From Candidatus Pelagibacter communis (lineage in GTDB: Bacteria; Pseudomonadota; Alphaproteobacteria; Pelagibacterales; Pelagibacteraceae): a DNA stretch of 64,000 nucleotides. Both the position numbers and the translations under genes were made by a program. The stretch covers positions 58,022 through 122,021 of the forward strand of contig NZ_LANA01000001.1 in assembly GCF_012932795.1 (NCBI RefSeq), read 5' to 3'. Below the pieces are notes generated by a model. It worked only from the letters and a program-made list of their open reading frames with translations, was not told where the DNA came from and searched no databases. Positions 25,915-34,894 of this stretch are shown here, one piece after another. How positions within the stretch are numbered: position 1 is the first letter of the stretch; each line of letters opens with the position of its first letter.

Positions 25915-27225
25915 TTAATTAATATTTGCTGACATTTTATTTGGCAACCATAATGCAATCTCAGGAAAAATTACTACAATAATAACTGCCAGTATCATAA
26001 GTAAAAAAAGTGGAAATGCACTTCTTGCAATAAATCCCATATCTTTGTTTGCCATACCTTGTAGTACAAATAAATTAAAACCTACTGGTGGAGTAATTTG
26101 AGCCATTTCAACAACTATTACTAAATATATACCAAACCAAATCATGTCGAAACCAGCCTGTCTTATCATTGGCTCTATAATAGCCATAGTTAAAACAACT
26201 GCTGATATTCCATCTAAAAACATACCTAAAATAATATAAAATATAGTTAGTACAAATAATAATGTGTATGGAGATAGGTTCATTTCATCAATCCAAATTG
26301 CTAAATTTCTAGGTAAGCCTGTGAAGCCCATCGCTAATGATAAAAAAGTTGATCCTGCTAAAATAAAAGCAATCATGCATGAAGTTTTAGTTGCTCCTAA
26401 TAAGGATAGATTAAATGAATTTTTATTCAGCGTCCCTTGCAAAAAAGATAAGATTAATGCACCTACAACACCCAAAGATGCAGCTTCAGTAGCAGTCGCT
26501 ATACCTGTATAAATTGAACCAATTACAGAAGAAATAAGTAAAATTACAGGAAGTAATTGTTTCGACCCCTGAACTTTTTCTAAAAAAGAAAAGCTTTCAG
26601 CTGATTTTGGCATCAATTTTTTATTTAGAATAGACCAAAAAATTACATACAACATAAACATTAACGCAATCATTATTCCAGGTAAAATTCCTGCCATAAA
26701 TAGTTTTGCTATAGAGTCCTCTATTGTTACTCCATAAATGATTAATATAATTGATGGAGGAATTAATAATCCCAAAGTTCCTGATCCGGCTAAGCTTCCT
26801 AATAGCAATTTTTCAGGATATTTTCTTTTTCTTAATTCTGGGATAGACATTTTTCCTACAGTAGCTACTGTTGCTGCTGAAGACCCTGATATTGCTGCAA
26901 ATAACGCACAACCCACAACATTTACATGAACTAGTCCACCAGGAAGTTTTGACAACCATGGTGATAGGCCTTTAAATAAATTTTCTGATAATTTTGTTCT
27001 AAATAAAATTTCTCCCATCCAAACGAAAAGTGGTAATGCGGTTAATGTCCAGGATGAACTAGTTCCCCATATTGTTGTTGCCATTGCATCTCCCACAGGT
27101 CTAGTTGTAAATAATAGCATACCAACTGCAGAAACAGCTATCATACTTAAAGCAACCCAAATACCTGAGCCCAATAAGAATAGTAATAAAGAAATAAAAA
27201 ATATTGTTAAGTATATTTCTGTCAT
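25915..27225 (-). CDS. dctM: TRAP transporter large permease (DctM)
   Basis: A 436-residue, roughly twelve-helix permease of tripartite ATP-independent periplasmic transporters, driven by an ion gradient. SGSSAATVATVGKMSIPELRKRKY, GSLAGSGTLGLLIPPSI, ATEAASLGVVGA and the C-terminal EMAQITPPVGFNLFVLQGM are highly conserved. It follows dctQ by 2 bp. The substrate is set mainly by the binding protein at 27768 and is unknown. Confidence 0.95.
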   Translation of the reverse strand: MTEIYLTIFFISLLLFLLGSGIWVALSMIAVSAVGMLLFTTRPVGDAMATTIWGTSSSWTLTALPLFVWMGEILFRTKLSENLFKGLSPWLSKLPGGLVHVNVVGCALFAAISGSSAATVATVGKMSIPELRKRKYPEKLLLGSLAGSGTLGLLIPPSIILIIYGVTIEDSIAKLFMAGILPGIMIALMFMLYVIFWSILNKKLMPKSAESFSFLEKVQGSKQLLPVILLISSVIGSIYTGIATATEAASLGVVGALILSFLQGTLNKNSFNLSLLGATKTSCMIAFILAGSTFLSLAMGFTGLPRNLAIWIDEMNLSPYTLLFVLTIFYIILGMFLDGISAVVLTMAIIEPMIRQAGFDMIWFGIYLVIVVEMAQITPPVGFNLFVLQGMANKDMGFIARSAFPLFLLMILAVIIVVIFPEIALWLPNKMSANIN

Positions 27226-27227
27226 AA

Positions 27228-27719
27228 TTAATTTATTTTCTTATCTAAAATTGAAAAAATTAAATGATGAAATATGCAAATAAAAAATACAAAAGAACCA
27301 ATTGCTAAACTAGTTTGAGGTATCCATATAAGAATTTCATCTGCACCTTCACTTCTTTCTTCAAATTTTATTGAAATGATTACCATTTTAATAAAATAAT
27401 ACGCCATAAAACCGGAAAAGTAACTTGCCACTGATAAACACCATATTTCAGCCAATCTTCTCTTTTTATTTTTAAATTTTTCTAGAAATAAAGTTATTCT
27501 AATATGACCATTATTATAAAAAGTGAAAGCAAGTGCAAAAAAAGATGCTGCTGCCATACTATACCCTGAATATTCAGCTAAACCTCTTATGTAAAAACCA
27601 AAAATTCTGGAACTAATTCCAGTTAAAATAAATACTGCAACAAGTATTAAAAATATTGATGCTAAATATCCTGAAAATTTATAAACTAATTTTAAGAAAT
27701 TATTTACTTTATAAATCAT
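27228..27719 (-). CDS. dctQ: TRAP transporter small permease (DctQ)
   Basis: A 163-residue, four-helix membrane protein. The pattern of hydrophobic segments and the central AEYSGYSMAAASFFALAFTFYNNGHIRITLF match the DctQ family. It pairs with DctM; the two genes lie 2 bp apart. It begins just past a strong intrinsic terminator that ends the binding-protein gene, so it needs either readthrough or a weak internal promoter. Confidence 0.88.
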   Translation of the reverse strand: MIYKVNNFLKLVYKFSGYLASIFLILVAVFILTGISSRIFGFYIRGLAEYSGYSMAAASFFALAFTFYNNGHIRITLFLEKFKNKKRRLAEIWCLSVASYFSGFMAYYFIKMVIISIKFEERSEGADEILIWIPQTSLAIGSFVFFICIFHHLIFSILDKKIN

Positions 27720-27722
27720 AAT

Positions 27723-27753
27723 AAAAAGGCCGTTAGTTAATAACGGCCTTTTT
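27723..27753 (-). terminator. Intrinsic terminator after the TRAP binding-protein gene
   Basis: AAAAAGGCCGTTA at 27723-27735 and TAACGGCCTTTTT at 27741-27753 form a perfect 13-bp stem with a 5-base loop. Read leftward from the dctP gene it ends in a T-run. It separates dctP from dctQM, an arrangement that gives more binding protein than permease. Confidence 0.88.
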
Positions 27754-27767
27754 TGCTTTAAATATTA

Positions 27768-28739
27768 TTAATATGCAGCTAAAACAGCTTGCCCTCTAGA
27801 ACCAGCTCTACTAGCCCATTCTTTAGACATGGTTGCTCCAACTTCTTTAAAGTGTTTATTTAAAGTTGAATTTACTTTGCCAACTTTCATACCAGCATCA
27901 GCTAAAGCTTTTTTATCTGCCTTGTTTCCTTTTTTAGATAGTGCCCAACCTTTTTTTTCTGCTTTGGCAGCTTCTGACATCACTAATTTTTGAGTTGCAG
28001 AATCTAATTTATTCCACGCATCTTTATTAACAATGATCATATTTTTTGGGTACCATGCTGCGATATCATAAAAATATTTTACACCATTTTCCCAAATTTT
28101 ACTGTTCTTACCAGTAGTTGGTGATGTAATCATACTTTCAACTGCTCCTGTTGAAAAAGCCTGGCTTATTTCAGCTGCTTCAATTTTAGTTGGTGCCATT
28201 CCAGTAAGTTCAGCTAATCTAATTAAAGATGAATTATATGCTCTAAATTTTAAACCTTTTAAATCATCTTTAGAGTTTATTTCTTTCTTACTATAAAGCC
28301 CTTGTGCTGGCCATGGCACAGCGTATAAAAATACTAAACCTTTAGCATCTAAACCCTTAACTATCTCCGGTTTTGAAGCTTTGTATAATTTCATAGCGTC
28401 ACCATATGATGAGGCTAAAAAAGGTTGAGAATCTATCTCTAACAATGGATCTTCTTTACCCAAAGCTGACATAAATCTTTCTCCTATTTGAGCCTGTCCA
28501 GTTCTCACTGCTCTAAAAATTTCTCCACCTTTGTATAAAGAGCCACCAGGATGAGTAACTATTGATAGTTTTCCACCACTTTTATCTGATACATTTTTAG
28601 CAAATTCTGTTGCATTTGCAGAATGAAAGTTTGAAGCACCATAAGCTAGAGCCATATCCCATTTTTCTGCTGAAAATGCTGTATTAGCATTTAATAAAAT
28701 TGCAAAAAATAATACTAAAATTTTATTAATTATTTTCAT
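27768..28739 (-). CDS. dctP: TRAP transporter substrate-binding protein (DctP)
   Basis: A 323-residue periplasmic binding protein with signal peptide MKIINKILVLFFAILLNANTAFSA. Family features include GQAQIGERFMSALG, the central KGLKFRAYNSSLIRLAELTGMAP with the arginine that usually meets a substrate carboxylate, and AEISQAFSTGAVESMITSP. The substrate is probably an organic acid. The gene has a strong ribosome-binding site (GGAGG) 4 bases before the ATG and a terminator right after its stop, both signs of high expression. Confidence 0.93.
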   Translation of the reverse strand: MKIINKILVLFFAILLNANTAFSAEKWDMALAYGASNFHSANATEFAKNVSDKSGGKLSIVTHPGGSLYKGGEIFRAVRTGQAQIGERFMSALGKEDPLLEIDSQPFLASSYGDAMKLYKASKPEIVKGLDAKGLVFLYAVPWPAQGLYSKKEINSKDDLKGLKFRAYNSSLIRLAELTGMAPTKIEAAEISQAFSTGAVESMITSPTTGKNSKIWENGVKYFYDIAAWYPKNMIIVNKDAWNKLDSATQKLVMSEAAKAEKKGWALSKKGNKADKKALADAGMKVGKVNSTLNKHFKEVGATMSKEWASRAGSRGQAVLAAY

Positions 28740-28852
28740 TTTTCCTCCGATTTGTTAAGAAGCCATTTCATTACGAACTAGAATAAAAAGCAATAAAAAA
28801 ATATTATACTTTAGATTGAATTATAATATTTATTCAATATTATAAAAACATC

Positions 28853-29467
28853 TTGATAGAAGAATTCGTAATTTTAACCCAAATTATCTTTATAGATATA
28901 ATTTTAGCAGCAGATAATGCAATCATAATTGGCTTGATTGCTGCAAATTTTGTACCGAAGAATAGAAAGCAAATAATCCTTTGGGGTGTTGCAGGAGCTT
29001 TAATTTTTAAAGTTATATTTGCTCTTTTTGCTACTTATCTATTCGAATTTTATTATATAAAAATTTTAGGTGGATTTCTTTTGATTTGGATTGTTAATGA
29101 TTTACGAAAAGATTTGGTAGAAATGAAGAACAAGATTAAATCTCCAATAAAAAAGTCTACAGAGCCTTCTTTTGTAAAAAGCATTTATAAAGTTTTATTT
29201 GCAGATATTACAATAAGCTTTGATAACGTGATTGGTGTAGTTGGTGCTGCAAAAGGTTATTTTGGTTATATGATATTTGGTCTTGTTTTGTCAGTAGTAT
29301 TAACTGGTGCGTTAGCAACCTATTTAGCAAATTACATTCAAAAACACTTGTGGATAGCCTATGTTGGCCTAGCTTTTATTTTAATAGTTGCTCTTCAATT
29401 GATAATAGGTGGATTAAATGATTATGGTGTTTTATCAATTAACGAAACATTTAAAAAATATTTTTAA
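28853..29467 (+). CDS. TerC family integral membrane protein
   Basis: A 204-residue membrane protein with about six helices. The two half-repeats each bear the acidic Asp-Asn signature: IFIDIILAADNAIIIGLIA near residue 14 and FADITISFDNVIGVVGAA around residue 115. TerC proteins are associated with metal-ion export, such as manganese. The start is TTG at 28853, since no ATG lies in frame upstream before a stop. The upstream gap has an A/T-only inverted repeat. It converges on panB with a 1 bp gap. Confidence 0.88.
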   Translation: MIEEFVILTQIIFIDIILAADNAIIIGLIAANFVPKNRKQIILWGVAGALIFKVIFALFATYLFEFYYIKILGGFLLIWIVNDLRKDLVEMKNKIKSPIKKSTEPSFVKSIYKVLFADITISFDNVIGVVGAAKGYFGYMIFGLVLSVVLTGALATYLANYIQKHLWIAYVGLAFILIVALQLIIGGLNDYGVLSINETFKKYF

Positions 29468-29468
29468 T

Positions 29469-30239
29469 TTAGTATGAATGTTTCTTCGTAGGAAACTTAC
29501 TTTTAATCACATCTTTCTTAAACTTTAACACAGCATCATTTATCTGTTTTTCAATATTGGAATATCTTTTAACAAATCTAGCATTTATTTTATTTAATCC
29601 TATAAGATCATCTGTAACTAAAACTTGTCCATCACAGTAAACTGAACCACCTATTCCAATTGTTGGTATATTAATTGTTTTTGTAATTTCTTTTGCTAAA
29701 GAACTTTCAATACATTCTAATACAATTGAAAAAGCACCTGCTTCTGTTAAAAGCTTAGAATCTTTCAAAATAATTTTTCTTTCATTCAAATCTTTACCCT
29801 TAAATTTAAAATTCTTTGCAGATTGAGGCAAAACTCCTAGATGTCCCATAACTGGAATTTTGTTCCTAATTAAAGTTTTAATTATTTGACAAACTTTTTT
29901 TCCACCTTCTACCTTTACAGCATCACATTTTGTTTTAGATATTATCTTCTTTGCGTTTCTTAATGCTTCTTTAGAATTTCGGTAGGTGTTATGAGGCATG
30001 TCTACTACCATCATAGCTTTTTTAACACCCATTCTTACACTTTTTGAGTGTTCAATCATCATGTCTAAAGTAACTTTTTTTGTTGATGAAAAATTATAGA
30101 GTACTGAGCCTAGAGAATCTCCCACTAAAATAATATCACAATGTTTGTCAATAATAGATGCAATATTTTTAGAATAAGCAGTCAGACATATAATTTTTGA
30201 TTTATTTTTTTTATATTTAATCTTCGAAATTTTTTTCAT
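29469..30239 (-). CDS. panB: 3-methyl-2-oxobutanoate hydroxymethyltransferase
   Basis: PanB makes ketopantoate from 2-oxoisovalerate and methylenetetrahydrofolate, the first step of pantothenate synthesis. The 256 residues include ICLTAYSKNIAS, IILVGDSLGSVLYN, MMVVDMPHNTY, DAVKVEGGKKV, PVMGHLGVLPQS, SIVLECIESSLAKEIT with the catalytic Glu, and PTIGIGG. It is the last gene of a leftward run after guaA, 26 bp downstream. No panC or panD is in this window. Confidence 0.93.
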   Translation of the reverse strand: MKKISKIKYKKNKSKIICLTAYSKNIASIIDKHCDIILVGDSLGSVLYNFSSTKKVTLDMMIEHSKSVRMGVKKAMMVVDMPHNTYRNSKEALRNAKKIISKTKCDAVKVEGGKKVCQIIKTLIRNKIPVMGHLGVLPQSAKNFKFKGKDLNERKIILKDSKLLTEAGAFSIVLECIESSLAKEITKTINIPTIGIGGSVYCDGQVLVTDDLIGLNKINARFVKRYSNIEKQINDAVLKFKKDVIKSKFPTKKHSY

Positions 30240-30265
30240 AATCTTCTAAATTCTATAAAGGATTA

Positions 30266-31831
30266 TCACTCTAATTCAATAGTGCTTGGTGGTTTTGAGG
30301 TAACATCATAAACAACTCTATTAATACCTCTAATATTATTAATGATCTGGTTAGAAATTAATTGCATAAAACCTCTTGGAAAATCAAAGAAATCAGCTGT
30401 CATTCCATCTTCAGACGTAATAGCTCTTAATAAACAAATATGTTCATAGGTTCTGTTATCACCCATAACGCCAACAGTTTTTACTGGTAGCAAGGCTGCA
30501 TATGCTTGCCAAATCTTATGGTATAATCCATACTCTTTTAAGGCTTTAATGAAATAAAAGTCTGCTTCCTTTAATATTTTAATTTTTTCATAAGTTATAA
30601 TCCCTGGCATTCTTATTGCTAAACCTGGTCCAGGGAATGGATGTCTAGATATAATATCTTTTGATAAATTAAGTTCTAATCCTAATTTTCTAACTTCATC
30701 TTTAAATAAAAATTTAAGTGGTTCCACCAATTTTAATTTCATTTTTTTTGGCAGACCTCCTACATTATGATGTGATTTTATCTTTGATGTTTGACTACCT
30801 GTTACAGATTTACTTTCAATTAAATCAGGATAAAGAGTACCTTGAGCAAGAAATTTGACATTTTTAATTTTTTTTGCATATCTTTCAAATATTTTGATAA
30901 ATAAATTTCCAATTATTTTTCTTTTTTTTTCAGGGTCAGATACTTTAATCAGTTTGTTAATAAATTCTTTTTCTGCATTAACATAAATTAAATTTATTTT
31001 TAATTTTTTTTTAAATGTATTAACAACTTGTTTTTCTTCATTTTTTCTTAGTAAGCCATTATTGACAAAAATACATATTAATTTTTTTCCAATTGCTTTA
31101 CTTAATAGCTGCGCAACTACGCTGCTATCCACACCTCCAGATAAACCACAAATTACTTTATTATTTCCAACTTGTTCTCTAATATCTTTAATTAATTTTA
31201 ATTTTTGGTCTTTTGAGGACCAATTTTTTTTGACTTTACAGATAAGGAAAAGGAAATTTCGTAATAATATTTTACCTTTTTTTGTATGAGTTACCTCAGG
31301 ATGAAACTGAACACCATAAAAATTATTTTTAGAGTTTTCAATTATTGTTAATTTTGAATTTTTTGTCGATGCAATCACTTTAAAATTTTTTGGCATTTTA
31401 GATACTTGATCTGCATGGCTCATCCAAACATTGCTAATATTTTTTTGGTTAAAAAAGTTTTTAGTTAAAACACTATTTGAAATTTTATTGATCGTTGCTA
31501 AACCAAACTCTCTATGTTTTGACTTTTTTACTCGTCCACCTAATTCTTTTGACAATATTTGATGTCCAAAACATATGCCCAGTATTGGCAAACCAACTTT
31601 CAAAATTTTTTTATCAAATTTAAATTTATCATTTTGATAAACATTAAGAGGGCCGCCAGAAAGAATTATTCCACTTATATTTTCTTTAATAATCTTAGTT
31701 ACATTAATTTTTTTATGACTAACTATTTCTGAAAAAACTCCAAATTCCCTTATCCTTCTGGCAATTAGTTGGGTAAATTGAGATCCAAAATCTACTATTA
31801 AAATTTTATTTAGATTATTACTAAGACTCAT
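30266..31831 (-). CDS. guaA: GMP synthase (glutamine-hydrolysing)
   Basis: GuaA converts XMP to GMP using glutamine and ATP. The 521-residue protein has the glutaminase domain with [11 protein letters not shown] (catalytic Cys), [11 protein letters not shown], then the ATP-pyrophosphatase loop [18 protein letters not shown], and a dimerisation domain with [12 protein letters not shown] and [16 protein letters not shown] at the end. The start overlaps the preceding TPR gene by 11 bp. With guaB two genes upstream, this forms a GMP-synthesis operon. Confidence 0.97.
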   Translation of the reverse strand: MSLSNNLNKILIVDFGSQFTQLIARRIREFGVFSEIVSHKKINVTKIIKENISGIILSGGPLNVYQNDKFKFDKKILKVGLPILGICFGHQILSKELGGRVKKSKHREFGLATINKISNSVLTKNFFNQKNISNVWMSHADQVSKMPKNFKVIASTKNSKLTIIENSKNNFYGVQFHPEVTHTKKGKILLRNFLFLICKVKKNWSSKDQKLKLIKDIREQVGNNKVICGLSGGVDSSVVAQLLSKAIGKKLICIFVNNGLLRKNEEKQVVNTFKKKLKINLIYVNAEKEFINKLIKVSDPEKKRKIIGNLFIKIFERYAKKIKNVKFLAQGTLYPDLIESKSVTGSQTSKIKSHHNVGGLPKKMKLKLVEPLKFLFKDEVRKLGLELNLSKDIISRHPFPGPGLAIRMPGIITYEKIKILKEADFYFIKALKEYGLYHKIWQAYAALLPVKTVGVMGDNRTYEHICLLRAITSEDGMTADFFDFPRGFMQLISNQIINNIRGINRVVYDVTSKPPSTIELE

Positions 31832-32258
31832 TTTTAGGTTCTAAATTCTTTAATGAATCTAAAATAAAAGTTTTTTTATCACAAAGTTTTTTACAAATTT
31901 TGCTAAAATTTTCAGCTAACTCTTTAACTTTCGAATAATTGGATTTATTAAGCTCTATTTCCATTAGGAAATAATTTGCTTCTTCATTTTTCGGGTCTAG
32001 CAAAATGACTGTATCAATATTTTTTTGCTCTTCTTTTTTATTATCTTCAAATTTAAATATTTTAGCTAAGTAAAGATATGACTCATGATCTTTTGGATAA
32101 AATACAATGCTTCTTTGAAATAAAAATTTTGACTCATCATATCTTTTTTCATCATATTTTTTTTTACCTTCTTCAAAAAAAGTATTTTCTGCTAGCGCAA
32201 AGTTCATTAAATTAAAAATTACAAAAAAAACTGAAATTATTTTAACTATTTTTGTCAT
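31821..32258 (-). CDS. Small exported TPR-type protein between guaB and guaA
   Basis: A 145-residue protein with a signal peptide ([23 protein letters not shown]) and TPR-like helices such as [35 protein letters not shown] and [19 protein letters not shown]. It is lysine-rich and probably periplasmic. It overlaps guaB by 4 bp and guaA by 11 bp, so it is translationally linked to GMP synthesis genes, but no functional relation is evident. I do not recognise a specific family. Confidence 0.75.
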   Translation of the reverse strand: MTKIVKIISVFFVIFNLMNFALAENTFFEEGKKKYDEKRYDESKFLFQRSIVFYPKDHESYLYLAKIFKFEDNKKEEQKNIDTVILLDPKNEEANYFLMEIELNKSNYSKVKELAENFSKICKKLCDKKTFILDSLKNLEPKNES

Positions 32259-33340
32259 TGATATTTATTATCATTTTTTACTTTATCAACATTGTGAACC
32301 ATGCTTTCATAAAAACCTGCTTTAGTTATTTTTACAAAATTTGGTTTAACTTTAAGATTATGAACTTTTTTTGCTCCAAGGTAGCCCATAGATGATTTTA
32401 GTCCACCAATTAGTTTATAAATTATATTTTTAACATCACCTTTATACTTAGCGAAACCTTCTACACCCTCTGGCACATATTTAGAGGTATCTTTTTGTTT
32501 TTTCTGAAAATATCTATCTGCTGATCCTTTATTCATTGCTCCAACTGACCCCATTCCTCTAAAACTTTTAAATAGTTTTCCATTTTTCTTAATCAATTTA
32601 CCAGGTGTTTCTTCACTTCCTGCAAATAAAGATCCTATCATTACCGCATCAGCCCCTGCTGATAATGCTTTAGCTATGTCACCTGAGTATTTAATTCCAC
32701 CATCAGAAATCATTTTCACTTTATTATTTTTTATACCTTTTTTAACTTCTAGTATTGCACTTAATTGTGGCACACCAATTCCTGCGACAAGTCTTGTGGT
32801 ACAAATCGATCCTGGACCGATCCCAACTTTAACAATATCTACTCCAAGCTTTATTAAAAATTTTGCTGCTTCTGTGGTAGCTATATTTCCAGCGCATAAT
32901 GCTGTTCTGCTTGTTTTATTTTTTTTTATTATTTTTATAATTTCTGCAACTTTTTTACTGTGTCCATGTGCTGTATCAACTACAATTAAATCTACTTTTT
33001 CTTTTAAAATTGCATCTGCCCTTTCAAGCTCTAAAGGGCCAGCCCCAACAGCCGCTCCAACTAATAATTTCAATTTTTTTACTTTTTTAATTTCTTCTAT
33101 TTGTTTTTTTATGTCCAAATTTCTATGTATTACCCCTATACCTCCAGCTTTTGCTAAGGCTATAGCCATTTTACTTTCTGTCACCGTATCCATTGCAGAC
33201 GATAGTAAGGGGATTTTAAGCATTAAATTAGATGATAACTTTGTGCTTGTGTCTACCTCGGAAGGTAAAACTTCTGAATATTTTGGTGCCATTGTGACAT
33301 CGTCAAAGGTGAGAGCTTCTTTTATAGGATCCATAATCAT
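32255..33340 (-). CDS. guaB: IMP dehydrogenase lacking the CBS module
   Basis: GuaB oxidises IMP to XMP with NAD, the committed step to GMP. The core is intact: LTFDDVTMAPKYSEVLPSEV, IPLLSSAMDTVTE, GGIGVIHRN, VDTAHGHS, KVGIGPGSICTTRLV (Cys180 catalytic), DGGIKYSGDIAKALSAGADAVMIGS, and the flap region with GSADRYFQ. The chain has 361 residues against about 490 usual, because the CBS (Bateman) pair is absent: IEEIKKVKKLK runs straight into LLVGAAVGAG near residues 81-102. It overlaps the TPR gene by 4 bp; rlmE is 30 bp upstream. Confidence 0.95.
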   Translation of the reverse strand: MIMDPIKEALTFDDVTMAPKYSEVLPSEVDTSTKLSSNLMLKIPLLSSAMDTVTESKMAIALAKAGGIGVIHRNLDIKKQIEEIKKVKKLKLLVGAAVGAGPLELERADAILKEKVDLIVVDTAHGHSKKVAEIIKIIKKNKTSRTALCAGNIATTEAAKFLIKLGVDIVKVGIGPGSICTTRLVAGIGVPQLSAILEVKKGIKNNKVKMISDGGIKYSGDIAKALSAGADAVMIGSLFAGSEETPGKLIKKNGKLFKSFRGMGSVGAMNKGSADRYFQKKQKDTSKYVPEGVEGFAKYKGDVKNIIYKLIGGLKSSMGYLGAKKVHNLKVKPNFVKITKAGFYESMVHNVDKVKNDNKYQ

Positions 33341-33370
33341 TTATATATGATTCTTTTTAAAATTAAAGTT

Positions 33371-33982
33371 CTATCTCAAACTTTTACAAACAATAAAACT
33401 TTCCTTAGATTCTTTCCTGCTAGATTTAGGTTTAAATACCTTTACTTCTTTAAATATTTTTTTACCTAATGCAACAATTTCATTAAATGATGAGCCTAAA
33501 AAAATCTTTGAGACAAATCGTCCTTCTTCCACAAGAATTTCTTTAGAAAAATTCATTGCTTCCATGGCTAATTCTCCTGTGTAAATTGCGTCAATATCTT
33601 TGATGCCCGTTGTATTAACGGCCATATCTGACACTACAACATCAACTTTTGATTTAAAAAAACTTTTAATTTTTTCTTGTGAATCTATTTCAGTAAAATC
33701 ACCTTTTATTTGAATTATATTATTAATTTCTTTCATATCTTTTAGATCAATTGACACTAATCTTCCACTCTTGACTGTTTTTGATATATATTGAGACCAA
33801 CTTCCAGGAGATGCACCTAAGTCTAACACTGATATTCCATTTTTGAGTATCTTAAATTTTTCATCAATTTCAATTAATTTATATGCTGATCTTGCTCTAT
33901 ATCCATCCACTTGAGACTGTCTGACATAGATGTCTCTTTTTTGTTTATTAATCCAATTCTTTGAAATTCTATTTTTTTTCAA
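33371..33982 (-). CDS. rlmE: 23S rRNA 2'-O-ribose U2552 methyltransferase RlmE
   Basis: RlmE (FtsJ/RrmJ) methylates the 2'-O of U2552 in 23S rRNA late in ribosome assembly. The 203-residue protein has RARSAYKLIEIDEKF, the SAM motif VLDLGASPGSWSQYI, VVSDMAVNTTG, and FVSKIFLG, giving the K-D-K-E catalytic set with ESKESFIVCKS. The start directly abuts the stop of the glycosyltransferase gene. Confidence 0.93.
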   Translation of the reverse strand: MKKNRISKNWINKQKRDIYVRQSQVDGYRARSAYKLIEIDEKFKILKNGISVLDLGASPGSWSQYISKTVKSGRLVSIDLKDMKEINNIIQIKGDFTEIDSQEKIKSFFKSKVDVVVSDMAVNTTGIKDIDAIYTGELAMEAMNFSKEILVEEGRFVSKIFLGSSFNEIVALGKKIFKEVKVFKPKSSRKESKESFIVCKSLR

Positions 33983-34894
33983 TTAATAACCAAATCTTAA
34001 ACTTTTAGATAATAGTCTTTTTTGAATAGTTTTAACCTTAATCAAAATATCTTTGTTTAATCTCATATCTTTATTTCCATCCCAAATTCCAGCAGCTAAA
34101 TGCATAATTCCTATCTTATGGTTTGGCAAGTAAGGCTCAACAAATGTATTTTTTATTTCATCGAATTTAGGTAATAAGTTGCTAGCAATCCAATTACAAT
34201 TTAGTGGCAAAAACTCAGTTTCTAATTCATCTATATATACTGACATATTGATAGCAAGACCTTCTGAACCAAAAATATTTCCACTCTTTAATGTCTGCTC
34301 AAGATTTTTTTGCCAAGAAGACCACCCTGGAGAATTTTTCTCCAATGAAAAAACACCAATATTTATATGAGGAGCAAAAGCTAGTTTTCTAGCTTTATTA
34401 ATTCCAATTTTTGATTTAATTGCATGTTTAAAATTTTGAGATTTAATTATTGCTATTTTTCCAAATAACCAATTTACTTTAGACATTATCTTATATCCTG
34501 GTCCTAATGTTTGGGTAATTCCTAACTTTCCATCTTCACAAGCCTTAAAATACAATTCAACAGACTCCCAGTTATTGACCCACGCATCACAATCTATCCA
34601 TAGGTATTTTTCATAGTTTGAAAAATATTTTGGAAGGAAGGCTCTTGATACTTGACTCTTTAGCCATTCTTTACCTTTAACCTTAAATGCTGGGACATCA
34701 ATATCCCATTCTGCAGATTTAATTTCATCAACCTTTTTAACCAATATATCTTTTTGTTGTTTCGATAAACCAGCATCTAAAATACAAATTGCTGTATCTT
34801 TACTTTTTTCAAAACTTTTTATGGAATCTACTAATTCATTTAGAAGTTCAAAGTAATTTGAGTCAGCCAATGAAACAATTACATTTTTTTTCAT
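33983..34894 (-). CDS. GT-A fold glycosyltransferase, GT8-like
   Basis: A 303-residue protein that looks like a nucleotide-sugar glycosyltransferase. YLWIDCDAWV near residue 97 supplies a D-x-D metal motif. NIGVFSLEK, EGLAINMSVY and IMHLAAGIWDG resemble conserved parts of GT8-type enzymes. No signal peptide or membrane helix is seen, so it is cytoplasmic. It is sandwiched, with no gap, between pssA and rlmE. The acceptor is unknown; a lipid or cell-surface glycan is likely given its neighbours. Confidence 0.65.
   Translation of the reverse strand: MKKNVIVSLADSNYFELLNELVDSIKSFEKSKDTAICILDAGLSKQQKDILVKKVDEIKSAEWDIDVPAFKVKGKEWLKSQVSRAFLPKYFSNYEKYLWIDCDAWVNNWESVELYFKACEDGKLGITQTLGPGYKIMSKVNWLFGKIAIIKSQNFKHAIKSKIGINKARKLAFAPHINIGVFSLEKNSPGWSSWQKNLEQTLKSGNIFGSEGLAINMSVYIDELETEFLPLNCNWIASNLLPKFDEIKNTFVEPYLPNHKIGIMHLAAGIWDGNKDMRLNKDILIKVKTIQKRLLSKSLRFGY

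Noticed and set aside
28821..28845. 10-bp inverted repeat TTATAATATT/AATATTATAA before the TerC gene
   Set aside because: It is composed only of A and T, which is expected often by chance here, and lacks a G/C core needed for a stable hairpin.
32676..33350. A 224-codon rightward ORF opposite guaB
   Set aside because: It is the antisense of conserved IMP dehydrogenase and has a low-complexity Ile/Ser/Phe composition with no family features.
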